A stretch of DNA of 64,000 nt from Thereva unica (lineage: Eukaryota; Arthropoda; Insecta; Diptera; Therevidae): assembly GCA_949987705.1 (NCBI GenBank), contig OX465283.1, forward strand, positions 75,773,720-75,837,719, read 5' to 3'. Numbering within the stretch: position 1 is the stretch's first letter; each line of letters starts with the position of its first letter. Of this stretch, positions 32,465 to 44,428 are shown piece by piece. The notes beneath the pieces were generated by a model. The model was not told the origin of the DNA. It saw nothing but the letters and a program-made list of their open reading frames with translations, and ran no database searches. A program made the translations under genes and the position numbers.

Positions 32465-33735
32465 CCAAGGCCTTTGGTGAGTCTGGTCTGGTTGCTCTAG
32501 ATATATCAAAAGCTTTTGACAGAGTATGGCATCCAGCTCTGTTGAATAAACTCCAAGCTATTGGTATACACTTAGTTCTAAGGAACTGGATTAAGAGCTT
32601 TCTTTCAGGCCGATCAATCAAGGTAGTATTGGATGGCGTCGAATCCAACCCCCCCGCCATTTCGGCCGGAATTCCCCAGGGGTCAATTCTCTCACCCGCA
32701 CTTTTTCTAATCTTCATTAATGATCTGCTCTTAATCCCCTCCAACCCACTTCACTGCTTCGCTGATGACGGTACTTTGCATTTCTCTTACTCCTTCGACA
32801 ATATAAGACAAGCACGTGCCAGACCTTGTCTTTACCACCGTCAACTGAAGCCCACTTCGATCAACTGGGATATCGAATCGATACTTCATTGGGGCGAAAT
32901 GAACCGCGTCGAATTCAAAGTCACGAAAACGAAGTACTGCCTGATCTCCAGCAAAAATTGCACCGACCTTCCTCCTATCTCAGTGGGTAAGGAGAATCTA
33001 ACGGCTGCACTCTCAACATCCTAGGGGTAACATTAACGGAGCGTCTGCGATGGAATGATCACATATTCCAAATCGCCCCAAACAAGCCTCCCAATGTCTT
33101 GGATTTCTCAAGAGATGCAAGTTCCTCCTCCAGCCAGCCGCCTTGACTACAATCTACAAATCCTACATTCGGGCGCCTTGAATACAACTCATATATCTGG
33201 CAGGCGCCCCAAAAACCACCTTGGCTTGTCTCGACAAGGTGCAAAATCGCGCCCTCAAACTCATTGGTGATGGTCCCTTTCGCGCCTCTATAGACACCTT
33301 AAACCACCGTAGGAATGTAGCAGCCCTCTCCGTACTTTATCGCTGTTACCATGGCGATTGTTCCACTGAAATTCAGGGCAATATTTTTCCCGAAACACAA
33401 GACTTACCCGCTCGGTTCACCCCCATACCCTACAGCCCCCCCTTATCGCGCCCAATACGGTATAGAAGTTCGTTTATGAATAGAACAACTCTACTGTGGA
33501 ATTACCTCCCGCAGTCAGTATTTCCGAACTCGTACAACATCTTAGAGTTCAAACGTGAGGTTCATCGTCATTTTCTTTTACACCCTCCAGACCCCCCTTA
33601 CCTTTCCTATTCTCCTCTATTCTTCAAACCAAGCTTACTACTAGACATTGCACCATGAACTGAACGACATGACGGACTGGTAGTATAAAGGGTTATTCCT
33701 AAGCTTGGTTTTTTCATATAAAAAAAAAAAATAAG
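32465..33735 (+). mobile_element. CR1-group LINE, 5'-truncated copy with poly-A
   Basis: From GESGLVALDISKAFDRVWHP (32476) through SFLSGRSIKVVLDGVESNPP, GIPQGSILSPALFLIFINDL and CFADDGTLHFS to the thumb and C-terminal tail (RNVAALSVLYRCYHGDCSTE at about 33310, FMNRTTLLWNYLPQSVFPN at about 33475). The RT frame is open for 207 codons to 33022, then frameshifts occur near 33007, 33180 and 33390. The 3' UTR ends GTATAAAGGGTTATTCCTAA and GCTTGG, then poly-A at about 33719. The catalytic FADD is retained, but the frame damage makes it inactive. Confidence 0.85.
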
Positions 33736-33759
33736 ATGACATCATCTATTGCAATCGGC

Positions 33760-34045
33760 GCGAGAGTAGTTAATACAATGGGAGTCCTACTAAACACCAG
33801 ACATGAAGATTTCCTAGAATTTAGGGGCAGAAATACTCCTCAAACCAACGTTAAGTCTGCGAATGCACTCAACGGTTGAATCGATGGGCATATGTAGGTC
33901 TGCACATCATCAGCATACAAGTGAATAGATGTGTTCTTAATTACAAGAGGAAGTTCATTAATGCTAATGCTAAACAGCAAGAGACCTAGAATAAACCCTT
34001 GTGGAACACCACACCCGAGGGTTTTCCGCAGGCGAAGAACGGCCG
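33760..34045 (-). mobile_element. LINE reverse transcriptase fragment (Jockey-like)
   Basis: The minus frame reads LRLRKTLGCGVPQGFILGLLL, FSISINELPLVIKNTSIHLY and ADDVQTYI (the YADD at about 33905), followed by poorly conserved text. It is cut at the repeat beginning at 34040. The related fragment at 41155-41590 is on the same strand. Confidence 0.7.
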
Positions 34046-34280
34046 CTTGGTTTTTTAAGGGGGCCGTACAATTTTTAACCATTTTCACGATGGCCAAACT
34101 TAACCAAAAGATTTTAATGGCCGAGAGCTAAGTTGTGCACTCGGGCATTCCACGGCAATTTTGAGCGAAAAAATAATCTGCACCAAATGTATTGTTGAAT
34201 TTGTTTTATGGAAACTTAAACATTTTCGTTATGTACAATGAATGGCCCTTTCGATTTATCCTACAAGATTATCGATGCAC
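34040..34280 (+). repeat. dispersed repeat, partner at 6528-6790
   Basis: Second copy of the repeat described at 6528. After the shared end (GATTTATC followed by TACAAGATTATCGAT) both copies continue with weaker similarity that includes GTGTTGATTTATATTTTAGT. The left edge falls inside a reverse transcriptase fragment. Confidence 0.7.
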
Positions 34281-34544
34281 AAGAGGAACGAGCTTGTCAG
34301 ACGACGGTCTGTTGTACGTGAAGTATTTGAGCGTGTTGATTTATATTTTAGTGATCAATCGAAAAAAAAAAGATTTAATTGCAGTGTGCTGATAAGAATT
34401 TTGAAATGTTTGAATTCGAAGATATGAGCACCCGATATCATGATGATACGCGATGAGTTTTGTTGGGGAACGAAAGTCAAACTTTCAAGTTTGGTGTTCG
34501 CCGGTTGTAAGGCCATATTTTATTTTTACTCCGGATGGAAAGCA

Positions 34545-34645
34545 GGGGTGGTAGCACGTAAGTTGTTTCAATCGACCTCTTCATACAAAAATTCAAGATT
34601 TTTGTATGGAGAGGTCGATTGAAACAACTTACGTGCTACCACCCC
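34545..34645. repeat. 101-bp near-perfect palindrome (48-bp arms, 5-bp loop)
   Basis: GGGGTGGTAGCACGTAAGTT at 34545 is mirrored at 34626-34645. The arms match throughout with a single T/C difference, which still allows a G-U pair in RNA, and TCAAG forms the loop. As RNA this would be a long stable hairpin. It could be a miniature foldback element, a small-RNA precursor or a cloning/assembly artefact. Confidence 0.88.
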
Positions 34646-34649
34646 AGCT

Positions 34650-35667
34650 GTGTGCTATGAAAGCTTAATCAATTCGAAAATCTTAAAGTTTCCAAAGCCA
34701 ATGTGTTTGTTTCGGAGTACCTATTTAATGATCTCATAATTAGTACGCCAGCCCTAGTGTCCTTCCAAGCACGTAGACCCTATAAATTGGCGGCAAAATA
34801 TCTTGAACCTTTATTTTTCAGAATTTTATCTTGAGAGCATTAATTTCAGCATAGGTAAAGGCACAAATTTTGCTTCGGAAAATCTGCTTGATAATTACCA
34901 TAACCAAACGAAACAGCACTACACGGACGAGTCAATGTAACCACCAGGAACCGATATCCCGATATCTTGGGTACCTGAAATTTGTTTGCTTCAATTAAAT
35001 CTTAATAAGAATTAATATATTCACTACACCCAAGACTGTGGGGCCTGCTACTGTGCGGTTATTTTAACACCTTGGTGAACCTCTTAATTTTCACGTTAAT
35101 GAGATTAATCAAGTTTGCACGTACATATCATAATCGGACTACTGCCTAGGCAAAAGCCAAATTCCGGGAAACATGATTATGCTTGGGCTAGGATCGTATA
35201 GGTAGTTGCAGGGAGAGCTACCAGGTGGTATCTGCTGTTAGTATTTTCACTTGCTGATTGCGCAGATTGTAGAAGCAGAAGCTTCGAGATTGAGCACCCC
35301 GCGGGGGGCATAACAATTTCAAGCCCCAACGATTCAATTCTGGACTAATTACACTCTTGTCTGAACGGTGGGATGTCCTGGATCGACATTTTCACAACAG
35401 ACCAAAGATTAATTTCGGCCAAATTACATTTCCGTGTACCTAAATGAGTCCCTTGGGGACGGGGGTACCACCGACACGGGAAAGTGCAGAAATCAAAAGG
35501 CTGGTGTTCTTCCACTACAGAGACCCCGTGCAGCTCGGGGAAATGATTTTTATTGCTTTAGGCAGCGAAATTATTTTTGGTAATGGCACCATTAATTTCA
35601 CATTTTCCTTGTGTTATATTAATTCTAGCTGAAAATAACGCATTCTGCGGATATTAAATGATTAAAC
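34650..35667. other. no gene recognised
   Basis: Unassigned single-copy-looking sequence between the two palindromes. Short plus frames (35444-35632) have no motif. Confidence 0.4.
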
Positions 35668-35885
35668 CTGCTTCACAAAATCAAAAAGGATAAAGCATCC
35701 ACTTCGTCTTTTAGTAATTGAAAGTGTACCGCGAGGCACTCCTACAGTTTCTACAGTTTCTTTCTTCTCAAGAAGAAAGAAGAAAGAAGAAAGAAACTGT
35801 AGAAACTGTAGGAGTGCCTCGCGGTACACTTTCAATTACTAAAAGACGAAGTGGATGCTTTATCCTTTTTGATTTTGTGAAGCAG
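35668..35885. repeat. 218-bp palindrome with about 100-bp identical arms
   Basis: CTGCTTCACAAAATCAAAAA at 35668 is mirrored exactly at the right end (35866-35885), and the arms stay identical by eye through CGCGAGGCACTCCTACAGTT down to a GAAGAAA-rich loop of about 17 bases. The absence of differences implies a very recent origin or an artefact. Confidence 0.88.
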
Positions 35886-35974
35886 ACTTAAAACTAAGGA
35901 AGAAATAATTTTGCTAAAGGGTCTCGTAGACGATCAATAATATTGTCAATACGCCTCTCAATAAAATTGATAAG

Positions 35975-37405
35975 GCGCATTGAAAAGATGGCGTCACGCC
36001 AGAATTGTTGAAAACCGATTCGAGCCTCAAAGCAGATGCGCTACAGCCAATCCTGGAAATAGCATGGAACACCTGTACCTTTCCGGAGGATTGGACGGAA
36101 GGTGTCATAGTCAAAACACCAAAAAAGGGGACCTAACAATATGCGACAACTGGAGAGGCATCTGTTTATTATCTACTGTGGGCAAAATTTTGTCCCATAT
36201 TACTATCTAGGATAAGTGAGGCAGTAGACCGAACGCTTAGGAGGCAGCAGGCCGGATTCAGGAAGGGCCGCTCATGTATAGACCATACTAACCCCTTGAG
36301 AATCATAGTGGAGCAGTCAACTGAATTATGATCCCCCTTTACCTTGCTTTCGTAGGCTACGAAAAAGCGTTCGATTTTATTAATAAGAGCTTTATATGGC
36401 TGCGGAAACGTGGACTACCTGATAAAATAATAGAATTAATAAAAGCCCTATAAAGCAATTCCAAATTATCCGAGAGCTTTAAGGTGAGTTCAAGAGTACG
36501 ACAAGGATACCTACTTTCGCCATTACTATTTATTATAGTAATAAATGACATCCTTGTTGGTGCTCTAGATAGTAGCACAAGCGGCATACAATGGGGTTTG
36601 CTGAACCGACAAAGGGATCTCGACTACGCGGATGATATCTGTTTGCTGGCCCACAGACACCAGGACCTCAAAAACATGTTAAACAATTTGTCAACAGAAA
36701 GTAGTCCAGCAGGCTTACGGCTAAATTTGACTAAAATCAACGAAATTCGGATATGCAAAAACGCTTGAACAGCGCAGTGCTGAATAACCGTTACGTGGAC
36801 TGGTGGATAGATTCTATTACCTCGGTAGTATTATTACAGAAAATGGCGGGGGACGTCAGTTCCGGAATAAATAAAGCACGAGGCGCCTGCCTGTTCCGTA
36901 TATAGAGATTAACGGAGATCTCAACTAACACCAAATTGCGGCTGTTTAGCTCCAACGTGAGGGCAGTTATTTTGTACGGTTGCAAAACATGGAAAGTCAC
37001 CCAATTTATATTATAACAAGGCGACTACAAGTTTCCATTAACAGATGCCCACGTCGTATCCTAAAAATCTGCTGTCAAGATAGAGTTTCAAATGAAGAAC
37101 TATGGCGCCGTGCCGAGCAAGAAAGTATAGACGACCAAATCAGGCGAAGGAAATGGAATTGGATTGGCCACACCTTGCGACGCGAAAACGAAAATCTAGC
37201 CAAACAGGCGCTTGACTGGAATCCGAAAGGATCCTGTCGAGTCCGAAGACCTGGAACAGCGAACTAGCAGAGGCCGCTTCAACTGAAGGATCCTGTTCAG
37301 AGCTGAGAGCTGTCGCGCAAAATAGAGTCCGCTGGAGGGCCTGTTTCCGCCCATTGTCTAATGAGGAATTAAAGGAGCGTAAAGAAAAGATTGAAAGGGT
37401 ATACT
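35975..37405 (+). mobile_element. RTE-like LINE, reverse transcriptase to C-terminus, degraded
   Basis: RT motifs in order: DGVTPELLKTDSSLKADALQ (35985), NTCTFPEDWTEGVIVKTPKK, WRGICLLSTVGKILSH, RQQAGFRKGRSCIDHTN, VSSRVRQGYLLSPLLFIIVI and RDLDYADDICLLAHRHQDL (YADD intact at about 36631). The C-terminal region is ITRRLQVSINRCPRRILKI, EELWRRAEQESIDDQIRRRK and WNWIGHTLRRENENLAKQAL. Stops at about 36328, 36451 and 36767 and frame changes inactivate it. No poly-A tail is evident. The 69-codon to 92-codon minus frames are shadows. Confidence 0.8.
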
Positions 37406-37689
37406 GACCGTTTACCAAAGGTTCAAACCCATTGTCAATTTTTAATTTATTGAAGCGTATTGATTGAAATTTTGATGTATCGGTCGTATTGTTGTGTTTA
37501 TTATTATTTTTTATTGAAAGACCATGTACACAAGATAGAATCTTATAACTAGTACATTTATTAATACATGGGTGAACAGGAGGATATGTTATAGTAATAG
37601 AAAAAATACATATTTAATAACAAATAATTTAAAAAGCTTAAATGAAAGAAATCTTATAAAAGAAAACTTGTATTGGCGCTTTATGCCAC
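37406..37689. other. AT-rich, no gene recognised
   Basis: AT-rich sequence between the RTE-like LINE and a minus-strand LINE tail; no features were seen. Confidence 0.4.
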
Positions 37690-37835
37690 CCTGTTACACA
37701 TATGATGGAAAAAACGATTCTTGAAAATGCCTAATGAATCAATACGCTGGAGATCAACTGGAAGAGAATTCCAAAGCAAAGTAGCGAAGACAAAGAAAGA
37801 GCGTTGTCCAATCACGGTACGGAATCGTGGAATAA
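37690..37835 (-). mobile_element. LINE C-terminal tail (Jockey/CR1-like)
   Basis: The minus frame reads TVIGQRSFFVFATLLWNSLP, then VDLQRIDSLGIFKNRFFHHM. The LWNSLP...IDSL..FK series is the standard ending of many non-LTR ORF2 proteins. Short and isolated. Confidence 0.6.
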
Positions 37836-38226
37836 TTAAATTATTGTTTCTAAGAGATTATGAGGGTATTACAAACGGATTAAGGTAAGCTGGTGTGCAC
37901 TGGTACAGGATGTCATAAGGATATCTGTTTAAGAAACAACATACTTACCAGCAGACACTCTCGTAATCAATCATTGATCCAATTCTTATGCAAAGTAACA
38001 TTCAGTAATAATTTGCTTGAAATCATTGGGAAATTGCAGAACTCACCCACCTTAACTAGGCCATTAGTCAGTAAGTAGCTTAAATTCTAATGTAAATTCA
38101 GTATCAATAAAGAACTCAAATTGTCATAACACAAGTTTCTCCTTCCTAAAACCATTACCCAAACTGTTAAAGTTGTGCTCTTCAACATTCCAACTTACAC
38201 CCAAATCCACTAATCACCCTGAGCAA
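37836..38226. other. no gene recognised
   Basis: Unassigned sequence up to the proposed Helitron start. Confidence 0.4.
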
Positions 38227-41048
38227 TCTTCTATATAAATATAATTGGAGTGTCTGTCTGGGATTTCAAAATAATTATGTTTTTTAATTTCATATGGTTA
38301 TTTACATAATTTTAAAATGAAATCACGCATTTTCAAAATTTTTGTCTGTCTGTATGTCTGTCAGCCGGTTTGTTCCGGCTCATCTCGGAAACGGCTAATC
38401 CGATTGGGATGGGACTTTCACTGTAAGATTCAGTATTTTGGCGAGCATATTTTAGGCTATTTATATACACTATATATTAGCTCTACCGGTATGTATGTAT
38501 GCATGTATGTATGTAGACAAATATTGAAAATTGATTTTGACCCACTTCCATATAACCGTTCAGCTTCAAATTTTGCACACATGTACAGTTCACGAGACAA
38601 TGCAATCTGACCATTTTGTAAACAAATCAAGATGGCCGAATTGCCCAATTGTGTTCGCCGACCGCCGACATGGGTAACAAATGATAAGTATAATATAATT
38701 TTCTATTTGGTGTCATTCCAAATTCAAAATGGCGGCCGGTCCAAAATGGCGGCCAACAAAAAATGTCGGATTACTCTTTTATTTATACCGCCATCGGTAT
38801 GGGTATCAACTGAAAGGATATTACAAGTAGAATACTATTAGCTTATACACAAAATGGCGAACTACTTTTTAACTTCCCAGTATAGGAAGTTATTGTAATC
38901 GGTCCGAAAATCGAAATCGAAAATTTCAACGTATTTTCATCTTTCAAGGTCCCAGGAGCATTTTAAGCAAAAAATTGGGAGGAAGTATGTGTGTGTGTGT
39001 ATGTGCGTACGGATGTGGTCATTTTTTCCTGCACGATATCGCGCGAACCAAAACTGATATCGACTTCGTTGAGGTGTTGTTCGAAGCGTATTAACCGAAA
39101 TATGATCTGAAAAGATTTTCATGAAATTCGGTCCAGGCGTTTTTTTGTTTAAGCGACGTAAGTGATTTTTGTACCTGAACGATATCGCCCGAACCACGAA
39201 GGATATTGACTTACTTGAGGTGCCGTTCGAAGAGTATCAGCGACAATATAATCTGAAAAGATTTTTATAATATTCGGTCCAGCGGTTTTTTGGTTTAAAT
39301 GACTTAAATGATTTTTGTACCTGCACGATACTGCGCGAACTAAAAACTTATCGACTTCATTGAGGTCCGAAAACCATTAATACATCAATTTTATATACAT
39401 TTTCGTCATCCTAATCTTGTAAGTGCGCACATTTAGTTTGACATTTTAGCGAAAATATTGATAAACAATTATGACAAATTCTCGGTATTATACATATATT
39501 ATATTTTGCCTATTGTTCATTTATTATTAAAATATCCAATCATAATATTCAACATCCATCATACTAGGAAGTTGATCGTGTGGACCGCAAGGGTCGAACC
39601 CACATCCCAACTAGTTTTACAACGCTCTCGGTATGGATACCAAATAAAAGTGTATGATGAGTATAGCACAGTAAGCTGGGTGACTTCATTCTAAATATCG
39701 GTCACCACAAAATAGCGCAAGACATTTGATAGACTAAAAGGTAGAAAACTTTTTTTTTTAAATGAACTAAAAAGTAAAAAATAATGTTGAACGTAAACTT
39801 TTTATTGCTCCGCTAGCGCTAGCGAAAAGTTCCAGTGTTAATAAAATAAGAATATTGGTAAAGTCTCACGACTTTTTACATTTTGAAAGATTGGTTCTTT
39901 TACCAATATGAAAACAGGACAGTACCGGAGATTGCTGCTACTTTACTCACATCAGGAAAAACAGCTCCTCATTCTATGTTTAAGATACCGATCGAAGAAG
40001 ATCATATGGAAAGTCCTGCGTGAACCAAATCTAAAAACCTGCTTGGATGAATGCACCATGGAAAATAAAGTATCTATTAACAGAAAACCACGAGATTTAA
40101 GATGTAAAAACCAATTATGTTGGGGAGTAACTATTTTAATGGCATAGATTTCGGGCAAATGTTGGCATAGATGAATGTTGTTTTAATGGCATAGATATGC
40201 GGGCCGATGGTATTGATGTACGTCTGAAATGATCACGCATTTAGGAACAGATTGGAAAACGTCATTTAAAGCAAAAGATGGGAGCGCAATCGGAAAACTC
40301 AGAATTCAGTACTATTCTCCTCAACATAGCATATAGAAAACGTTTTCGTTATTCTCCAACACCTTGCCAGTGATCATTTTCAGCTATCATTGCATGGAAA
40401 CTGGTTATTTAGTATAAACGACCTCTACCTCTTTTTCAAGATGGCGGCGTTTCCCAACACACTGCGACCCCACAAACTTGGTTTTAACATTGTCAGATGT
40501 ACCCAAAGAAATTCAAAAAAAAAAAATTGTACATCATGAAATGCAATTTCATGCCTTTTTTTCGACTAATTGCACTGGACTACAAGTGAAACATCGAACA
40601 TGGTTTATAAACAAGCTTTACAGTGAATTGTTAACAAGTGCCGTGCGAGCGGTATGACTAGAAACGACGAAACACGAAAACGGTAAGTAAGTAAGCAGAA
40701 ACTGCCCTTTTCAGGATCAAATCAGTAATTTCGTCTTATAATGTTGGAAATCTTAGTCTCAAGCCATGTTCGCCATGGGGCAAGTTCAGGGTGCCAATTA
40801 TCTGGGAAGGTCAAATCTACGGGCACAACACATATTCTGAATATAATTGGCTGAGTATCTGTTGTCCACGTAGTACAAAAGTTTCCCGATAGGTGATGAT
40901 TAGCCTCGAATTTTAAAAAAAGTTGTAGGTAACATAACCATGTTATGCATGTTTGTTCTTTGTTTCATTTACCTTTTTTTATCTCGGACTACGCACACAT
41001 AATTTTGTTTTATTCAAAGCCGTTGCAAGGCACGCGGGTTTTTGCTAG
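38227..41048 (+). mobile_element. non-autonomous Helitron
   Basis: The start TCTTCTATATAAATATAATT follows an A at 38226. The end carries a short hairpin region (GTTGCAAGGCACGC), then GGGTTTTTGCTAG ending at 41048, followed by T. TC...CTAG between A and T fits Helitrons, and the 3' end is nearly identical to the Helitron at 57350. There is no Rep/helicase coding sequence. The interior contains AAAATGGCGGCC words shared with the insertion at 3640, and a three-copy tandem repeat at about 39025-39370. The 3' end is secure; the 5' limit is less so. Confidence 0.65.
39025..39370 (+). repeat. three tandem copies of a roughly 147-bp unit
   Basis: Each copy opens with CCTGCACGATATCGCGCGAA or a close variant (about 39030, 39173 and 39318), followed by ATCGACTTC and TTGAGGT, and a later word CTGAAAAGATTTT. 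The third copy is partial. Confidence 0.7.
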
Positions 41049-41154
41049 TCAATATCATAAGTCTGTACTCCCGATAGTCTCTGAAAGAGCAACCCAGTAT
41101 CGAATTAGAGTAGGAGATGTAATTATCATAACGGCGTAGTTTATAGACAAAACC

Positions 41155-41590
41155 TACGCCGTCGTACGGGCGCAGTAAAAGCCGAGAGAGGGGAAAATAA
41201 CAGGCCCTGCATTAGGTGAGAGAGTCGTAAGGCTTTCGTTAAGCTCATACGCAGAGACCTACTCAGCAAACTGCAGTGAAACCTAAGTTTCGACACCTGA
41301 CCATAATCTTCTGAACAATGAAGCTAATGTGATCACAACTGTGTTTGCTATTCAAAAGTACACCAAATGTTTTTACTTTATCAACGCAGTCGAGGGGTAT
41401 CCCATTTAAAGCAATATCAGACACATTAGGACAGCTAAAGGCGGAGTCAGAGAAAACATATATTGGGATTCCCGAGGAGAGGATTAAATAGTATATGGTT
41501 CAACGTCGACCAAGAGGACACACGCTGCAGATCTGCGTTGTTTTTCTAAACTTGATCATCATCTGCGTACATGTGAATCGTGGAATCTTT
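41155..41590 (-). mobile_element. LINE reverse transcriptase fragment (Jockey-like)
   Basis: Minus-strand text starts at FVVKDSTIHMYADDDQV (41590-41550; YADD present). It continues with LNHILFNPLLGNPNICFL, LNGIPL-like text, DKVKTFGVLLNS-like residues and NLRMSLTKALRLSH. Several stops are present. The part upstream of the YADD is replaced by unrelated sequence. Confidence 0.6.
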
Positions 41591-43590
41591 GACTACAAAA
41601 GGACAGCGCGTCTGCAGCGCCCTTAAGGATTGAAAAGGGAACCAGAACAGGCTGGCAGCCCAAAATAGACAAAGAAATGGAGACGAATTTTGCAAACTAT
41701 CTGTATCCCTTCCAATTTTGTTTTTAATATGTAAAGGAGTTGTGGGAGGAGCCATTTGCGACAATGGCGAATAACCTCCTTTGGTGCAGGGGGAGGGGTG
41801 AACGAGGGTGAAAGCTGAAATCTGCTCGTGATATGTAACCTTTCCACCTTTTCTAGAATGTAATCTAGATCTTGTGCACTTCTGGAACTGCTTTGGTTTT
41901 GTAGCGAGGGATGTGACAGAATGTGTCTCCAAAGATGGTCCACCTCAAGTGCTTTGAATTGTGGAGATGCACCGCTTTTTGTTACTAGAGGCCAGGACCG
42001 GAACCCGGTTGTAGAGTCATTAAGGAAAAGAATCGAGATCACTTAGGAAATCAAAATCAAAAAATGGGCGGATAACTACGTCTTGCCAAAAGGCTGGAAA
42101 ACTGGCTAATATATCGATATATAGATAATAAATCAATATTTTACAAGCGTTATATTAACTTCGTTCTCTGTGAGGGATTAATCTTACGGTGGATTTTTCG
42201 ACCACTTCCAGATTAGAGCATCACGAGATCTCAACTAACTTGGGAGTCTCGTCTTCGTCTCGACTCGAGAATCGAGAGTAAAGTTCGGTTTTCATTAAAA
42301 ACATAATTTATGTGCCTTCGCCTGCGCGGCAAAGTCGGTGCCTTATGTGGTGGACTGCATTAAATATATTTGTATGTGGTGCGGGCCCCTAGACGAGCGC
42401 CTATGTTGCCTATATTTAAATCCGGCCTGCTAAGGTATATGAACCCTTCTATTATTCCTTTTATTTGGGTAAGGTAATTCAAATTTATTTTATTATCTAT
42501 GTACGTATATCGATTATCTATTTTGATTGAAAAATCAGAAAATCCTAAACTATGACACATACTATTCGAAATTGAAGTAGAGATAACTAAAAAATTAATT
42601 TTAAATATATAAAACGATTGTCAGTACAACTAAAAATCCATTAATTGATCCTTCTACGAAAATTGATATCTAAATCGGGCACACATTACTTAAAATGAAA
42701 TCATACGAAAAAAAAATCCAATACCCGTAATATACAATAGACAGCTTGACGGAAGGTTCAATAATTTTACCTATCTCAAAGACTGGCATAGGTACGGAAG
42801 TAACGCAACTCTGAAAGATTTATCCCTTTTCAAGTCAATTTTCTGTAGTACCGAAAGTTCTTTTATCCTTGCCTGAAAATGACAGGTGTTTAATGTTAAA
42901 AAACCGAAACCTTAAAAACCTTTAAAGTTAATGTCGTGCGTTTTTCTATTACATATATTCTATGTTTATTATTGGCGAATAAGATTGATAGGGGTTGAAC
43001 AAATTTTAGACCCATTTAAGATGGCGTAGATTATGCATGGATGTGAGGACGATTTTCCCTTTCTAATCGTAAAGAAGAATCATGTTTTAAAATATTTCCA
43101 ATTTTCAAGCACACCCTGTTTTTAGGTGGTATAATTTCGCACTCACGAACATATATTCAGAAAACACCAAAAGAATTCGACTACACTAGAGCAGAAGAGG
43201 CGCTTTGATTGGTGCAAATGGTGCACTTGCACCGGGCGCAATTGCTACGCCCCGTCCAAGAATCAATGAAAAAAAGGAAGAGTTTCCGTGACTTCATTTT
43301 CATATATTAAAGGTATTCAGTTCTATTACTACAATTTATTTTTCCAGATTATTTTCTCTGTACGGCTGTCCCCGAGCTCATGTGAATCCCGCGGAGGCAA
43401 CAAGTTACCCAAATTTACCTAATTTTTATCCCTGCACTTTGGCATGCAAGAAAAAGCGGGGAAATTTTACTTACCCTCGGACAGGATCATACCTGAGATT
43501 TTCATAAAATTTCTGTCTATATAAGCTTCTACCCAAAAAGTGAAGGAACAGACATTCCTCTTTGAGAATCAGATGTAAATAGGAGTGTTC
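41591..43590. other. no gene recognised; one repeat-like patch
   Basis: The minus frames of 128 and 139 codons (41546-42042) overlap each other, are proline/serine rich and have no recognised domain. At about 41980-42020 the reverse complement of TCTACAACCGGGTTCCGGTC followed by CTGGCCTCTAG closely matches 48190-48225, so this is a piece of a dispersed element, probably a LINE end. The rest is AT-rich. Confidence 0.4.
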
Positions 43591-43639
43591 GATGACTGCT
43601 CAGAACAGAAAATCTCAACAAGTTGCGTGTTTTACTGTT

Positions 43640-44270
43640 ACTTTCTGCTCTAAATTTTTCTGCTCTGTGTTCATTGAGCATACTCTGGGTTTAGAATTGT
43701 CACTTTTTCTGTTCCTCCAAAATTGTCCTTCATTGCGATCAAAAAATAAACAGATAAAATGGGGCGTAATATGGGAAATATCGCACCGGGCGCAAAGAAG
43801 CCAAGCGCCGTCCCTGTACTAGAGCAAAGGCAGATTTTCACGAGGCAATAAATTTGTCCCTTACACCATGGCAAATTGTACTGAGAACTCATAATGAGGG
43901 TGTATCTATAGAGCTGCATTTTTTATCTGTTCTGTTTTGTTCTAGATCAGCTTCTATAAAAACTCTTGTCCTTGATAATTTTCACGAACAGTATCCAGCA
44001 CAAAGGGGAAATTTTAAATTTTCTTTGTCTTACAAACGTTTTTTAAGTTGACAGTTAACAAATAAAATAAACTGCTTTGTTTAGTGAATGAAAAACATGA
44101 ATAGTAGAGAGATAAAACTCAAAACAGAATTGCGACTGTTTTCGATTTGACAACTGCTAAAAGAAAAAAAAAAGAACTTGCTGCCCTGCCTACTGCTACA
44201 AATTAGGTGGGACAGGAAAAGTGAGAATTCTCAACCCAGAGTATGCTCAATGAACACATAGCAAGGCAAA
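43640..44270. repeat. inverted repeat pair, 32-bp best arm, about 530 bp apart
   Basis: TGTTCATTGAGCATACTCTG followed by GGTTTAGAAT at 43669 is mirrored by ATTCTCAACCCAGAGTATGC followed by TCAATGAACA at about 44225. Weaker mirror similarity (CTTTCTGCTC, TTTTCTGCTC) extends outward. It looks like a decayed inverted-repeat element, but termini and duplication are not defined. Confidence 0.55.
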
Positions 44271-44428
44271 TGAGAGCAGAAAAGATCTGGCAAAAAGCCT
44301 CAAAAAATGCAAATTACTGTTTTTTTCTGCTCCAGCTTGGCCTATCCTCCTTCTCGAAACCCATCCTGTAGCACTGTAAAATGAATTTTGAATTTTCAAT
44401 GGATGTAGACGACAGGAAAACGTACTTA

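Noticed and set aside
41546..42042. 128- and 139-codon overlapping minus-strand genes
   Set aside because: Two frames of the same DNA, biased composition, no recognised domain; one merely picks up a LINE YADD at its end.
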